Below, piece by piece: positions 1-9,703 of a stretch of DNA of 64,000 nt; within the stretch, counting starts at the first letter, position 1, and the number at the start of each line of letters is the position of its first letter. The notes beneath the pieces are model-generated. The model made no database searches. It was not told where the DNA came from and saw nothing but the letters and a program-made list of their open reading frames with translations. Source of the DNA: Merluccius polli. Its lineage: Eukaryota > Chordata > Actinopteri > Gadiformes > Merlucciidae. The DNA lies in NCBI GenBank assembly GCA_030340625.1, contig JAOPHQ010005440.1, positions 1 to 64,000 of the forward strand, read 5' to 3'. Made by a program: the position numbers and the translations under genes.

Positions 1-369
1 TGCCGGAGCAGCAGACAGCAGAAAAGTCTTGTTTTTTTTACCTCCTCCCATTCATTCTCTATGGGACTTTTTTCGCTGAAAAATTCATATTATTTTCACA
101 AAAGTCTTAGCACACTTGCCCCGGAAGAGCCGCACGTTTTGATACCTTTTTTGTGTATGTGTGACCAAAGCTGCGGGAGGAGAAGTCGACCGAAAAAACG
201 TGTAAGAAACGTAAGAATAATAATAATAACTAGAAAATTTCTAAAGAAATTTTGAGTGTGCCTGGCTCTGGTCCAGTCGTCCCCATATATTATTGAGGAA
301 GTCATGTAAGTCATGCAAGAAAATCAAGCAGGTGCTGGTGTAGAGTAGAGTTAAGCGAGAGGGCAGTAA

Positions 370-1815
370 TGATCTTCAATGTTGTCTGCACACACACACA
401 CACACACAACACACACGTGATGATCTTTGCATGTTGTCTGCACACACACACACACACAAATCAAGTCAAGTAATCAAGATACAGTACAGTTTTATGTGTG
501 TGTGTGTGCGCGCGGATGAAACAGCGCGTTCTCCTGTGTGTGTGTGTGTGTGCACGCGGATGAAACAGCGCATTCTCGTGTGTGTGTGTGTGTGTGTGTG
601 TGCGTGTGCGCGCGCGTGGGTTTTAACACACCACCGTGGACCTGTATTTGAGATTCAAAACGGTGAATCTCACCAGAAGCAGTTCCCGTTCACCGCCGCC
701 ATCATAAAGCTGTTGTTTTCCTGTGTAGCTTGATAAACGCAAAAAAAAAAAAAAAATTAATTTTAATTTTTTTTTGAATTAATTAATTATTTAATTAAAA
801 AAAAAAAAAAAAAAAAAAAGCTTGAGAAACGCGGAAGACCAGATTGGCGTTGACCAATAGGAGTCCTCTTGTATCCGCCGTCCAATCAGACGACGGATAT
901 CTGTAGAGTTTGCCTGACAACAGCCTCGGGCCACTGACTAACCGACCTTAATTAGATCAAGTGGAAACACATTTGACAGTAGTCATAGAAACGGGTTACA
1001 CAGCCGCCCCTCCCCCCACTACTCCAGTGGGGGGAGGGGGCGGCTGCGCGTGTGTATTGATTGCCAACTGCCACTTTGTCCCTCACTCTGCTTCTCTCCA
1101 AACACACAAATCAAGTCAAGTAATCAAGATACAGTACAGTTTTATGTGTGTGTGTGTGCGCGCGGATGAAACAGCGCGTTCTCCTGTGTGTGTGTGTGTG
1201 TGTGCGCGCGGATGAAACAGCGCGTTCTCGTGTGTGTGTGTGTGTGTGTGTGTGTGCCCGCGCGCGCGTGGGTTTTAACACACCACCGTGGACCTGTATT
1301 TGAGATTCAAAACGGCGAATCTTACCAGAAGCAGTTCCCGTTCACCGCCGCCATCATAAAGCTGTTGTTTTCCTGTGTAGCTTGATAAACGCAAAAAAAA
1401 AAAAAAAAAAAAAAAAAAATTAAAAAAAATAAGTAAATACATTTAAAAAAAAATAAAAAAAATTGTTTTAATTAATTAAGAATTTAAAAAAAAAAAAAAC
1501 CTTGATAAACGCGGAAGAGCAGATCGGCGTTGACCAATAGGAGTCCTCTTGTATCCGCCGTCCAATCAGTGTGTAGCTTGATAAACGCAAAAAAAAAAAA
1601 AAAAAAAAAATGTAATTAAAAAAATGTTTTTTTAATTAATTAATTAATGTAAAAAAATAAATAAAAAAAAAAACCTTGATAAACGCGGAAGAGCAGATCG
1701 GCGTTGACCAATAGGAGTCCTCTTGTATCCGCCGTCCAATCAGACGACGGATATCTGTAGAGTTTGCCTGACAACAGCCTCAGGCAAACTGACTAACCGA
1801 CCTTAATTAGATCCA
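370..1815. repeat. Duplicated TG-rich block array
   Basis: A roughly 270-bp block (about 457-735: a sequence with AAGTCAAGTAATCAAGATAC, then TG/GCGC microsatellite, then TTTTAACACACCACCGTGGA) recurs at about 1102-1390. A second block (GCGGAAGAGCAGATCGGCG, then a CCAATCAG segment) occurs at about 821-958, 1501-1570 and 1676-1813. Runs of A and AT-rich filler (about 738-818, 1392-1500, 1588-1675) separate the copies. I see no gene; ORFs called here are TG-repeat translations. Confidence 0.85.
1001..1044. repeat. GC-rich inverted repeat (hairpin), copy 1
   Basis: An arm of about 18 nt (GCCGCCCCTCCCCCCACT) is followed by a 5-nt loop and its near-exact reverse complement. The same hairpin recurs at about 3548-3590 and 4148-4190 inside the 600-bp tandem repeat, so these blocks share ancestry. 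The G-run strand could also fold as a G-quadruplex; that is inference. Confidence 0.85.
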
Positions 1816-2635
1816 TAGAAATAAACACTAGAAGTCGCGTTGACTACCACGGTCTATTAGAACGAATGCGTAAACAAAGCCGCCATCTTGGTACAGGGGA
1901 ACGCAGCTTCGAACGTCAATCGAGGACAAGGCCATAGGCTATTCATAATACATGATTAAAATACCTATAATCGGCAATTTCATTTTCTTGCTTCGTTAAG
2001 AATGTCAAAATAAAATAATATAAGACGTTTTTGTTAACATAACCTGTTTTTTACGTTCAAAATCCAATGGACATAATTATATTCCATTACAAAATAGGCC
2101 AGCAATGTTAACAATGTAAATTTAAAGATGCTGGCAATCAAACAAACGCCCGCAGCGTTACCATTCAAAGTCCTAGTCAAGCCTTAACAATGTTGTAAAA
2201 CAACCTTTTCCATTAATTTCCTAAGTTGTGGCAGATAAAGTGCGCCTGACATGCATAGAAATAAACACTAGAAGTCGCGTTGAGCCTTTTGAAATGCGTC
2301 GATACGGCCGCCCTGATTACCCGTTTACTTACCTGCAACCACCATAATCTCAGGGGTAGAACACTATACGTAAAAGGCATTTGTAGAGAACTCCAGACAA
2401 TTTACTGTGCACAATTATTTTCAGGCAAATAATACTATATCTTAATATAGTACAAGAGTAACATCTTTTTACCTGCTTTAAAAATAAATAAATAAATAAA
2501 ATGAAGGACTAGTCCATAGACACAGGCATCTTGTACAGCTTTGTAGAGACAATACACAATACATTTTCCAGGCAAGGAAAATACTTTCCACATTTATGTT
2601 CATGCTGTTATTTATTTATTTGTTGTTGTTTTTTT

Positions 2636-2788
2636 AACATTTAGTAGACATACATATATTCAACATTTGTTCAGGTATAAAGATTCAACATTTAGTAGAC
2701 ATACATATATTCAACATTTGTTCAGGTATAAAGATTCAACATTTAGTAGACATACATATATTCAACATTTGTTCAGGTATAAAGATTC
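2636..2788. repeat. 51-bp tandem repeat, about 3 copies
   Basis: The unit contains TTAGTAGACATACATATATT followed by CAACATTTGTTCAGGTATAA and repeats with a 51-bp period, nearly without change. It lies inside the 1814-2997 element and leads into a TA microsatellite (about 2799-2847). Confidence 0.9.
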
Positions 2789-2795
2789 ATGAAAT

Positions 2796-2847
<52 letters not shown>

Positions 2848-2852
<5 letters not shown>

Positions 2853-2875
2853 CGCATACAGCTGTATGCGGCGCA
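2848..2875. repeat. Perfect 28-bp palindrome after a TA tract
   Basis: The bases read the same on both strands around the centre CAGCTG, with GC-rich ends (TGCGCCGC...GCGGCGCA). It directly follows about 48 bp of alternating TA, so the locus is prone to cruciform extrusion. Confidence 0.9.
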
Positions 2876-3200
2876 AAAGTCTGGCATCTTTCACTCGCAG
2901 GCGTAGTCAAATGATTCACTGATCCACTGTACCAAGATGGCGGCCGCATCGACGCATTCCAAGAGGCTCAACGCGACTTCTAGTGTTTATTTCTATGAAT
3001 TAGATCAAGTGGAAACACCTGCGCGCGATAGCCCCCAGACTGAGGCAGACAGAAACATTGAGAAAAATAGTGCTTTTTTGCCTCTGCACTGGTCTCACAT
3101 TTGGGCTTATTCTGACAAAACGGTAGCACGTATCAGAAAAAAAACAAGACCATCATCACTGTAAGGACTTACTGAAAAGTGTTTCTAGAGTAAATATTGT

Positions 3201-4628
3201 GGACACACTTGCAAGTTTAAAACAGGGGTCCGTTCTGCTTCTCTCTGAAAATATTTGAAAATATTTGTATTGCAGTCAATGAGGAGAAGAGACAGACTGG
3301 CCGCACTTAGAGGCTGCTAATTCAAATTCTGTAAGTCTCTCTGATTTTTTTTAGCACATTGTGAGAGAGAACAAGTATGTCTACAAAACTGGAAAAAATC
3401 ATGTGTGTAAAGTGTAAACTGTGGCCAGGAGCAGCGTGGAAAGAGAAACAATCTGGATTTATTTTGAGCTCTCTCCCACTCTAACCTGCACTCTGACACG
3501 AACATGCTACTTCTACTAATACAGTAGTCATAGAAACGGGTTACGCAGCCGCCCCTCCCCCCACTACTCCAGTGGGGGGAGGGGGCGGCTGCGCGTGTGT
3601 ATTGATTGCCAACTGCCACTTTGTCCCTCACTCTGCTTCTCTCCAAACTGCCACTATTCTCTATGAGGAAAGCAGGGCTGGCTTCAAACGGTCTAACTCA
3701 AAAAGTATACATGTCACAGCTTAGATATTTACACTGTAGGAATCCCGGGATTCAGGCGAACAGTTTGATATATAATATGTCTGTGTAGCTCACACTTGCA
3801 AGACACACTTGCAAGTTTAAAACAGGGGTCCGTTCTGCTTCTCTCTGAAAATATTTGAAAATATTTGTATTGCAGTCAATGGGGAGAAGAGACAGACTGG
3901 CCGCACTTAGAGGCTGCTAATTCAAATTCTGTAAGTCTCTCTGATGTTTTGAGCACATTGTGAGAGACAGAACAAGTATGTCTACAAAACTGGAAAAAAT
4001 CATGTGTGTAAAGTGTAAACTGTGGCCAGGAGCAGCGTGGAAAGAGAAACAATCTGGATTCATTTTGAGCTCTCTCCCACTCTAACCTGCACTCTGACAC
4101 GAACATGCTACTTCTACTAATACAGTAGTCATAGAAACGGGTTACGCAGCCGCCCCTCCCCCCACTACTCCAGTGGGGGGAGGGGGCGGCTGCGCGTGTG
4201 TATTGATTGCCAACTGCCACTTTGTCCCTCACTCTGCTTCTCTCCAAACTGCCACTATTCTCTATGAGGAAAGCAGGGCTGGCTTCAAACGGTCTAACTC
4301 AAAAAGTATACATGTCACAGCTTAGATATTTACACCGTAGGAATCCCGGGATTCAGGCGAACAGTTTGATATATAAGATGTCTGTGTAGCTTACACTTGC
4401 AAGACACACTTGCAAGTTTAAAACAGGGGTCCGTTCTGCTTCTCTCTGAAAATATTTGAAAATATTTGTATTGGAGTCAATGAGGAGAAGAGACAGACTG
4501 GCCGCACTTAGAGGCTGCTAATTCAAATTCTGTAAGTCTCTCTGATTTTTTGAGCACATTGTGAGAGACAGAACAAGTATGTCTACAAAATTGGAAAAAA
4601 TCATGTGTGTAAAGTGTAAACTGTGTAT
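3201..4628. repeat. Approximately 600-bp tandem repeat, 2.4 copies
   Basis: Units starting at GACACACTTGCAAGTTTAAA begin at about 3202, 3802 and 4403. Each full unit contains the segment with AAAATATTTGAAAATATTTG, an ACAGACTGGCCGCACTTAG segment, and the GC hairpin. The third unit is cut off near 4628. Copies differ by scattered substitutions and 1-bp indels. The apparent minus-strand ORFs of about 110-120 aa simply repeat with the unit and show no known domain. Confidence 0.9.
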
Positions 4629-4735
4629 AACAATAGTGCTCGGTGCGATGGCACCGTGGCACTAATAATAAGAAAAAATCCACAGTATAACAATAGTGCT
4701 CAGTGCGATGGCACCGTGGCACTAATTAATAACAG
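4624..4735. repeat. Short direct repeat pair, 60-bp period
   Basis: The sequence GTATAACAATAGTGCTC, then GTGCGATGGCACCGTGGCAC, occurs at about 4624-4665 and again at about 4684-4726. One unit contains the imperfect palindrome GTGCGATGGCACCGTGGCAC. Function unknown. Confidence 0.75.
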
Positions 4736-4953
4736 TTTAAATGTTTATTACCAACAAGCAAATATGCAAATTCGTTAGAAAATTAAACCTGCACCACGGC
4801 CTTTAAGCAGTTTATGTGAGTTCTTGTTTATGCGGGCAGTTGTATGGGTCAAGTTGCTGTGTGTGTTTGGGGGAAATAGCAAAAGCAAGAAATGTAAGTA
4901 CAGTGTTACTCAGTAAGGCCAATAAGGCCAATATATTGTGTTCTAATTTGCAG

Positions 4954-6313
4954 TCTGGAGAAAAGAAGCAAAGGAGCCATGGCAGGAGCCGCAAAACGTA
5001 CAAAGGTGGAGGACGAAGAGTCTGTGGCCGGTTATCTGCATAGCCTGTCACCCGTGAAAGTATCAAAGAAGAATGCCCGGTACTTTGATGCCACGCTGCA
5101 AAGCGTCAGAGAGGAGTACCACCGGGTGGTTGTCTTTTCGACAGAGAAGCGGCAGATATTCGAACAAGCCGCTATAGCCAAGAAGCCGGTGAAGTTGACG
5201 AGAGTCAAGAGAACCATCAGTAAGTAGCTTTTCAGGACGTGACTGTGGATTAGACGTGTGTTGTGGTGAAGAATTTCAGTAATGTAAAATGTGTTTTGTG
5301 TGCAGGTTTCAGTGATCCAGGCGGCTACAACATTGTGTGTAGTGCGTCCAGCGGGCTGGAGGTGTCCCAAAATGTGGGATTCTTCTTCCGAGGACCCCCG
5401 AACGCTGGACGCATGACAGTGGCGAGCGTCCTGGCACTCGGGCCCAAGCAACAAGTAAGTGGCGCGCGTGGGACCTGAAGCGTAATGTCAGTGTGGGCCG
5501 AGGTCACTGTCAAGTACAGGGGGTTAGATATCCTAAGCAAACGCTTTAAGGTAGTCAGTGTATCATTATGTGGACTGAGACATTTTCAGACCTGGAATAG
5601 AGTCATATTTGTGTCTTCTTACAGTCACACGTTTTAATACAAGCTCCTGTAGACAAAGATATGGGCTACTGAAATGTAATGCTAGGATGAAGGGGCGCGT
5701 TTGTAAAGTTAAAGCTTAGGGAAAGAAAGTAATGTGGGGTAATGGTTTCACAGGCTTACATTTGTGATAGGATAGATGAAACAATGTGCAGGATGTAGGA
5801 GTGTGTGTGTTGCGTGTCCATTGCAATACTAATGGTCACTTATCTGGTTTGTAACAGGTGGCGGCGGTGCGTGTCAAGGTTTTGCCTGGTGGAGCACTGA
5901 GCAGAATAGTGCAGGTGGATGGTGTGGCAAGAGAGCTGAGGCGATATCACGTGTGCGACAGGAGCGGCCAAACCAAGGTTACCTTTGTGGCAGACCAGCT
6001 GGCTGGTGCTGCCATAGACCGGGACGCCATAGATTGGAAGTTGGCCTGCGCTGGCAACGTGGAGTTGGAGGTGGACGCCAATCAAAATGTGTTATCGATC
6101 AAAGTGGCTGGTGATGATGCGCCTGGTGCACAGCCGGTGAGGGGTCGGAGCCAAGCCTACCTGGACATAGCGAGGAAGAAGACAAGGGCCAGTGTGCAGG
6201 TGGTGCTGAATTTGAGGATGATGACGACTTGCTCGAGTGTGATTTGTGATTGTTTGCTATGTAAAATAATTTGTATTGTTGTATTTAGTTATAGGTGATG
6301 TTATGTAAATAAA
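4954..6313 (+). CDS. Unrecognised three-coding-exon gene, OB-fold-like protein
   Basis: Coding exons are 4979-5219, 5306-5454 and 5858-6298, joined at GT-AG sites (donors GTAAGTAG and GTAAGTGG; acceptors TTTTGTGTGCAG and GGTTTGTAACAG) in matching phases, giving 276 codons. The start ATG sits in GGAGCCATGG, a good Kozak context. A likely 5'UTR intron precedes it (donor GTAAGTAC near 4892, acceptor ending 4953). AATAAA follows at 6308-6313. The first third (about residues 20-75) contains ARYFDATLQ, EEYHRVVVFS and PVKLTRVK. The last half contains RRYHVCDRSGQTKVTFVADQ and NVELEVDANQ. These alternating hydrophobic strands resemble OB-fold nucleic-acid-binding proteins of the RPA type, but I cannot name the family. 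Near the C-terminus another frame would give an acidic end (EFEDDDDLLECDL, stop 6247-6249), so a single-base change near 6195-6205 is possible. It may be a host gene or belong to a transposon. Confidence 0.65.
4979..5219 (+). CDS. OB-fold-like gene, coding exon 1
   Basis: Starts MAGAAKRTKVEDEE at ATG 4979 and runs 241 nt, ending one base into a codon (ATC A) before GTAAGTAGC. A basic, charged N-terminus (about 14 residues) precedes the strand-rich part SPVKVSKKNARYFDATLQ. Reading on past the splice site gives only a few residues before a stop, which supports the splice. Confidence 0.7.
5306..5454 (+). CDS. OB-fold-like gene, coding exon 2
   Basis: 149 nt between TGTGCAG and GTAAGT. It encodes FSDPGGYNIVCSASSGLEV, then NVGFFFRGPP, ending ALGPKQQ at a codon boundary. 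Confidence 0.7.
5858..6298 (+). CDS. OB-fold-like gene, coding exon 3
   Basis: Opens at a codon boundary after GTAACAG and encodes VAAVRVKVLPGGALSRIVQV and the CDRSGQTKVTF segment. In the continuous frame the end becomes cysteine- and hydrophobic-rich (SSVICDCLLCKIICIVVFSY) and stops at 6298. The alternative frame is acidic and stops at 6249, which would suit this protein type better. Confidence 0.65.
   Translation: MAAVRVKVLPGGALSRIVQVDGVARELRRYHVCDRSGQTKVTFVADQLAGAAIDRDAIDWKLACAGNVELEVDANQNVLSIKVAGDDAPGAQPVRGRSQAYLDIARKKTRASVQVVLNLRMMTTCSSVICDCLLCKIICIVVFSYR
6308..6313 (+). terminator. Poly(A) signal AATAAA
   Basis: Canonical hexamer ten bases after the stop codon of the OB-fold-like gene, followed by a TG-rich stretch (AATGTGTGTGAGT) of the kind found downstream of cleavage sites. 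Confidence 0.6.
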
Positions 6314-6319
6314 GAATGT

Positions 6320-7075
6320 GTGTGAGTACGCAATATCGTGTCATGGCGTTTTCTTGAATGACATTGCTAGTTATTTAGTAGAGTAGATCAGTGAATGTAG
6401 TGTACTTGTGAGTACATTGTAGGTCGTGTAATGTTATATATGTGATAAGAAAAGTTTAATCTCTTCTTAATGCAATGGTGACAGTGGTGTTTGAGAGCGA
6501 GAGAATTTTGCGGGCAAATAAGTGGAAGAGGGATATGCAGTTGTCAACTGAAAACAATATGGTAGTATGCAATAATGACAAACACAAAGTATAAAGCCAT
6601 GTTTAGTTTGTGAAGCGGCCTTTTTCAATAGTATGACAAATTGCAGCCTCGTCTCTTGTCGTCTTGTGTGCGCAAGCTCCTGATTTATGGCTTGCAAGCA
6701 AATCTCTGCAAACAGCAGGTATGGCCAAATGACTGAACATGTTAAAGCCACCTAAAGCGTAGGGTCAGAATTATTTCTGAATGGTATTATAAAAACTAAC
6801 GTTGTAGACATAATAATAACTCTTATTTGTTATAAGGGCATTAGATGTGCTTGCAAAAATATATGTTTATGTGATCACTAGTGTTACTGCCTCTGTGTGA
6901 CAAAGTGTCTGTGTCCATGTCGATGCTGCAGCACCTGTACACACAAACAGCGCTGTCCATGGTGCTGTGACACTGAACCGTATACAAGCACTGGTGCACA
7001 TACCATGGCCACACAACGAGAAGACATTTGTGATCACCATACTGTATGGTCAATACAAACGTAACAATGGCACTT
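6320..7075. other. Intergenic, no gene seen
   Basis: AT-rich non-coding sequence between the OB-fold-like gene and the Tc1 element. ORFs are short and low-complexity in content, and I recognise no family. Confidence 0.5.
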
Positions 7076-7077
7076 TA

Positions 7078-8288
7078 CACTCACCGGCCACTTTATTAGG
7101 TACACCTGTCCAACTGCTCGTTAACGCAAATTTCTAATCAGCCAATCACATGGCAGCAACTCAATGCATTTAGGCATGTAGACATGGTCAGGACGATCTG
7201 CTGCAGTTCAAACCGAGCATCAGAATGGGGAAGAAAGGTGATTTAAGTGACTTTGAACGTGGCATGGTTGTTGGTGCCAGACGGGCTGGTCTGAGTATTT
7301 CAGAGACTGCTGATCTACTGGGATTTTCACACACAACCATCTCTAGGGTTTACAGAGAATGGTCCGAAAAAGAGAAAATATCCAGTGAGCGGCAGTTCTG
7401 TGGGCGCAAATGCCTTGTTGATGCTAGAGGTCAGAGGAGAATGGCCAGACTGGTTCGAGCTGATAGAAAGGCAACTGTAACTCAAATAACCACTCGTTAC
7501 AACAGAGGTATGCAGAAGAGCATCTCTGAACACGTCGAACCTTGAGGCGGATGGGCTACAGCAGCAGAAGACCACACCGGGTGCCACTCCTGTCAGCTAA
7601 GAACAGGAAACTGAGGCTACAATTCGCACAGGCTCACCAAAATTGGACAATCGAAGATTGGAAAAACGTTGTCTGGTCTGATGAGTCTCGATTTCTGCTG
7701 CGACATTCGGATGGTAGGGTCAGAATTTGGCGTCAACAACATGAAAGCATGGATCCATCCTGCCTTGTATCAACGGTTCAGGCTGGTGGTGGTGGTGTAA
7801 TGGTGTGGGGGATATTTTCCTGGCACACTTTGGGCTTATTAGTACCAATTGAGCATCGTGTCAAAGCCACAGACTACCTGAGTATTGTTGCTGACCATGT
7901 CCATCCCTTTATGACCACAGTGTACCCATCTTCTGATGGCTACTTCCAGCAGGATAACGCGCCATGTCATAAAGCGCGAATCATCTCAGACTGGTTTCTT
8001 GAACATGACAATGAGTTCACTGTACTCAAATGGCCTCCACAGTCACCAGATCTCAATCCAATAGAGCACCTTTGGGATGTGGTGGAACGGGAGATTCGCA
8101 TCATGGATGTGCAGCCGACAAATCTGCAGCAACTGCGTGATGCTATCATGTCAATATGGACCAAACTCTCAGGAATGTTTCCAGTACCTTGTTGAATCTG
8201 TGCCACGAAGGATTAAGGCAGTTCTGAAGGCAAAAGGGGGTCCAACCCGGTACTAGCAAGGTGTACCTAATAAAGTGGCCGGTGAGTG
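7078..8288 (+). mobile_element. Tc1/mariner transposon, DD36E-like, inactive
   Basis: Terminal inverted repeats CACTCACCGGCCACTTTATT... and ...AATAAAGTGGCCGGTGAGTG are flanked by TA on each side (7076-7077 and 8289-8290), the standard Tc1/mariner target duplication. The 1.21-kb length is normal for the superfamily. The transposase inside is frameshifted twice, so the copy is dead, but it could be mobilised in trans because both ends look intact. Confidence 0.93.
7225..8256 (+). pseudogene. Tc1-type transposase, two frameshifts
   Basis: The N-terminal part (7225-7545) carries paired helix-turn-helix sequence (ISETADLLGFSHTTISRVYR). Near 7525 the frame is lost: relatives read through an extra stretch here, so a short deletion (about 7 bp) is likely. 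The second frame (7542-8195) has the catalytic residues in VVWSDESRF, FQQDNAPCH and SPDLNPIEHLW. I count 36 residues between the second Asp and the Glu, unlike the usual 34 of Tc1, which matches the DD36E (Incomer) group as I know it. A second shift near 8170 leaves the normal C-terminus (VESVPRRIKAVLKAKGG, TAG at 8254-8256) in another frame. Confidence 0.9.
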
Positions 8289-8299
8289 TATGTCTGCTA

Positions 8300-9490
8300 T
8301 TCCCCAGTGGGCGCGCGAGCACCGGCGCACGTACGGGATCGGCGCCTGTGCGTAAGCGGAGAAAACTGCAGGAAGTGGTGAAGACATAAACATGAGTGAG
8401 AAGCGAACCCGGTGCTCTAAGTTGCGAGCGCCAGAGTTCAGCGCTGTACTACGCTGCCAACGTCTGTACCTGCACGCGAGCATGTTGTGCTGTGACAAAA
8501 TCATGATGAATGCCCGTGAGCTGTCTACGTGAACTTCACAGCGTGATATTGAAATTATATATATGACAATGGAAGTGTCAGTCTCTATGTTGTCGACGAG
8601 TGAGTGATACAGTTTTAGCAGTTTTGCGTGACTGACTACGTGTGTATTGTGACGTCACGGGACGATTACATGTAACCTAGGGGGCAAAAGTAGTTGTTAG
8701 CAACCGCGTATTGTTTAGATAATTGCTCAATAGTGTAGGTGTTTGTGTTTAAAGGAGGGCAGTATGAAAAGTGTTTATAGTATGAGCCTAAAATTGAGTG
8801 TAGCGTATAGATCAGTAGGCGCAGGTGTACATGTTTTGGTATACATCCGCACACCAGTATTTAAAGGCAGCCATTTCACATGAACCACCATTTGCGGGTC
8901 TACAGGTAAGTTTAGTACACCTTTCCCATTGTGAAATGTCGAGCGTGGTGAAAACGCATAGAGATTTGTAATATGTTGCGAATGCCTTTGTCAGAAATGT
9001 AAGCATAAGCTTTGGTGTGAATAGTTTTTTTTCGGGGTACATGTATTTATGCGACTTTGCCCTAGTGTGGGCGGCGTAATGGCGTCTGAAGGCGCACAAA
9101 GCCGTTCATTAGTGCGTGAGCATGTAGCAGTAGCAGTGGTGGAAAGCATGTGTCGTTGACAACGGAAAGTATGAGCTGTCACGGACGTAATTGTTTTTTT
9201 TTTGGGGGGGGGGGGGGGGGGGATATGTCCCCTGCATGTTTGCAAAAGGCCGTTTTGGTCCTCTGAAGTCTTTACTGTCGAAAAAAAAAAGCTACGTAAT
9301 GGGGAACAAAGACGCGTCAAGCACGAGGACCACGCGGAAACGGCCGCTCAAGCAGAAACCTGCGTCCCGTCGTTTAGACCCGCCTACAAGCTCCTCGATT
9401 GGCTCTGGCGTTGCGTGTGTGATTGGCCGTCCCCGTTGGCACTCCAGCACCAGGACGTGCAAAGCGGTCTGCTATAGTTGCTCAGGAGTC
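8300..9490. other. Intergenic, no gene seen
   Basis: No recognisable coding sequence. A small ORF of 47 codons starts at about 8392 (MSEKRTRCSKLR...) but has no other support. A T9-G21 homopolymer pair lies at about 9192-9222. Confidence 0.4.
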
Positions 9491-9703
9491 CCTGTTAATC
9501 TTAGCCTAGAAATCTAGACACCCCCTAGCGGCAGCAAATTTATTTGGCAGCTAGGTAACAGGAAACACAAAGTATGTCAGACCAATCACAGCGTGAGGGG
9601 CGGAGTCGAAAGCCGGGCTACCATGACGACAGAGTTGCAACGGTTCCGTGTTAGAGGTAAACAATGGCTGCTTCTGCTGGTGACTTTGGCTGCGACTCTT
9701 AAA

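Larger units (their letters stand above)
1814..2997. mobile_element. Non-autonomous TIR element with 9-bp target duplication
   Basis: The element begins CATAGAAATAAACACTAG and ends with the reverse complement of that sequence. It is flanked by direct repeats AATTAGATC at 1805-1813 and 2998-3006. The same AATTAGATC followed by AAGTGGAAACAC, without any insertion, lies at 950-970, so an empty paralogous site is visible in this window. A further copy of the terminal sequence sits internally at about 2254-2315 and matches the right end better than the true left end does. The inside holds a 51-bp tandem repeat, a TA tract and a perfect palindrome. No transposase is seen. A 9-bp TSD with long TIRs is typical of Mutator-like elements; the family assignment is inference. 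Confidence 0.85.

Noticed and set aside
431..1385. ORFs of 65-100 codons in the first 1.4 kb
   Set aside because: They are translations of TG/GCGC microsatellite (CVCVCV) and recur with the repeat block.
3317..4722. Minus-strand ORFs of 81-123 codons
   Set aside because: Identical ORFs repeat with the 600-bp unit, and no domain or splice context supports them.
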